This document shows positions 63,092-64,000 of a DNA stretch of 64,000 bases, one piece after another (positions within the stretch are counted from its first letter, which is position 1; each line of letters begins with the position of its first letter). The position numbers were made by a program, and so were the translations under genes. Under the pieces are notes generated by a model, which worked only from the letters and a program-made list of their open reading frames with translations, was not told where the DNA came from and ran no database searches. The stretch comes from Sporosarcina quadrami (GTDB lineage: Bacteria > Bacillota > Bacilli > Bacillales_A > Planococcaceae): positions 310,001-374,000 of the forward strand of contig NZ_JACSQN010000001.1 of assembly GCF_014836615.1 (NCBI RefSeq), given 5' to 3'.

Positions 63092-63129
63092 CATATATTA
63101 TAAAGTATAATATTTGGAGGTAGTCACAC

Positions 63130-63330
63130 ATGAAACAAGGTACAGTAAAATGGTTTAACGCTGAAAAGGGCTTCGGTTTTATCGAAGTCGATGGAGAAGA
63201 TGATGTATTCGTACACTTCTCAGCAATTCAGGGAGACGGATTCAAGTCATTGGATGAAGGCCAGCAAGTTGAGTTCGAAGTTGTAGAAGGTAATCGTGGT
63301 CTTCAAGCTGCTAATGTAACTAAACTATAA
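63130..63330 (+). CDS. csp: Cold-shock protein (CspB/CspD family)
   Basis: 66 aa, one OB-fold cold-shock domain. RNP1 KGFGFIEV and RNP2 VFVHFSAI are intact, with the conserved [17 protein letters not shown] start. It binds single-stranded RNA and DNA and melts mRNA structure in the cold. GGAGG is 9 nt before the ATG. Monocistronic; long structured leader and strong promoter fit high and regulated expression. Confidence 0.95.
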   Translation: MKQGTVKWFNAEKGFGFIEVDGEDDVFVHFSAIQGDGFKSLDEGQQVEFEVVEGNRGLQAANVTKL

Positions 63331-63342
63331 TTCGTCAGTTTG

Positions 63343-63373
63343 AAAGAGACACCATATTTGGTGTCTCTTTTTT
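63343..63373 (+). terminator. Terminator of the csp gene
   Basis: AAAGAGACACC/GGTGTCTCTTT stem then TTT. Confidence 0.9.
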
Positions 63374-63394
63374 GGTTCTTATTATTAAAAGAAA

Positions 63395-63421
63395 AGCCGC
63401 TACCCAGAAACGGGAGCGGCT
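63395..63421 (-). terminator. Terminator of the right-edge ABC-F gene
   Basis: AGCCGCT/AGCGGCT stem with inner CC/GG; T-rich tract on the minus strand (complement of AAAAGAAAA). Confidence 0.8.
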
Positions 63422-63437
63422 ACCATTTAGTAATGAA

Positions 63438-64000
<563 letters not shown>

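Overview
The window is ordinary chromosome from a low-GC Gram-positive bacterium of the order Bacillales, most likely a Sporosarcina-like member of the Planococcaceae. The evidence is purine-rich Shine-Dalgarno sites, ATG/GTG/TTG starts, sigma-A, sigma-B and ECF-type promoter sequences, and many families typical of Bacillus relatives (YlxY, YozE, CvfC/YpgR, YpjP, YpmR/YpmS, bacilliredoxin, XpaC/YaaN, ForCE). Species assignment is inference. No prophage, IS element, CRISPR array, rRNA operon or plasmid gene was recognised.

Layout. 1-1625: end of an amino-acid/sodium symporter and a YlxY-type deacetylase-like protein. 1735-8050: a formate module, with an OFA-family transporter, fdhD and a DUF2294 gene on the minus strand, and a divergent forC-forE pair (non-canonical menaquinone-linked formate dehydrogenase) preceded by a folded leader with an intrinsic terminator. 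8081-10998: small and accessory genes, namely a YIP1 membrane protein, tRNA-Arg(CCU), a GC-rich dispersed repeat beside a gene remnant, an Asn-repeat small protein, a cytosolic copper-storage (Csp3/YhjQ) protein and a hydrophilic repeat protein with a sigma-B-like promoter. 11239-13517: polar amino-acid ABC importer. 13676-17050: CtaM-like DUF420 protein, YflT-type general stress protein with a sigma-B-like promoter, DUF421 protein and an NCS2 permease. 17095-19201: selD-mnmH, a selenium operon for 2-selenouridine in tRNA. 19405-31121: metabolic and transport genes (succinate-semialdehyde dehydrogenase, PBP4-type DD-peptidase, threonine dehydratase, amidase, MarR regulator, proline dehydrogenase, DUF1646 and POT transporters) plus a frameshifted lipid kinase gene.

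31505-38018: ABC-F protein, CvfC, and an ehuBCDA-type ectoine importer. 38201-46812: a housekeeping stretch whose gene families resemble those near thyB/dfrA and msrA/msrB in Bacillus: brxA, ypiP, ypjP, thyA, dfrA, hemolysin III, degV, ypmR, ypmS, msrA, msrB, yozE, deoD. 46899-53085: CtpB-type protease, COG0523 GTPase, CAP-domain protein, MATE exporter and a stand-alone murG. 53283-60502: odhA-odhB with the MoxR/VWA pair yojN-yojO downstream. 60568-62422: xpaC-telA behind an ECF-type promoter. 62640-64000: DUF1033 protein, a cold-shock protein with a long hairpin-bearing leader, and the 3' part of a second ABC-F gene.

The most interesting signals are regulatory rather than new gene clusters: the forC leader, the csp leader hairpin followed by a T-run, a 9-bp inverted repeat over the odhA -35 box, the ECF-type promoter of xpaC-telA, and three small ORFs with good ribosome binding sites (8817-8990, 24986-25093, 39459-39536). 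Nothing here is convincingly a wholly new biological system; the forC leader is the best candidate for something undescribed.
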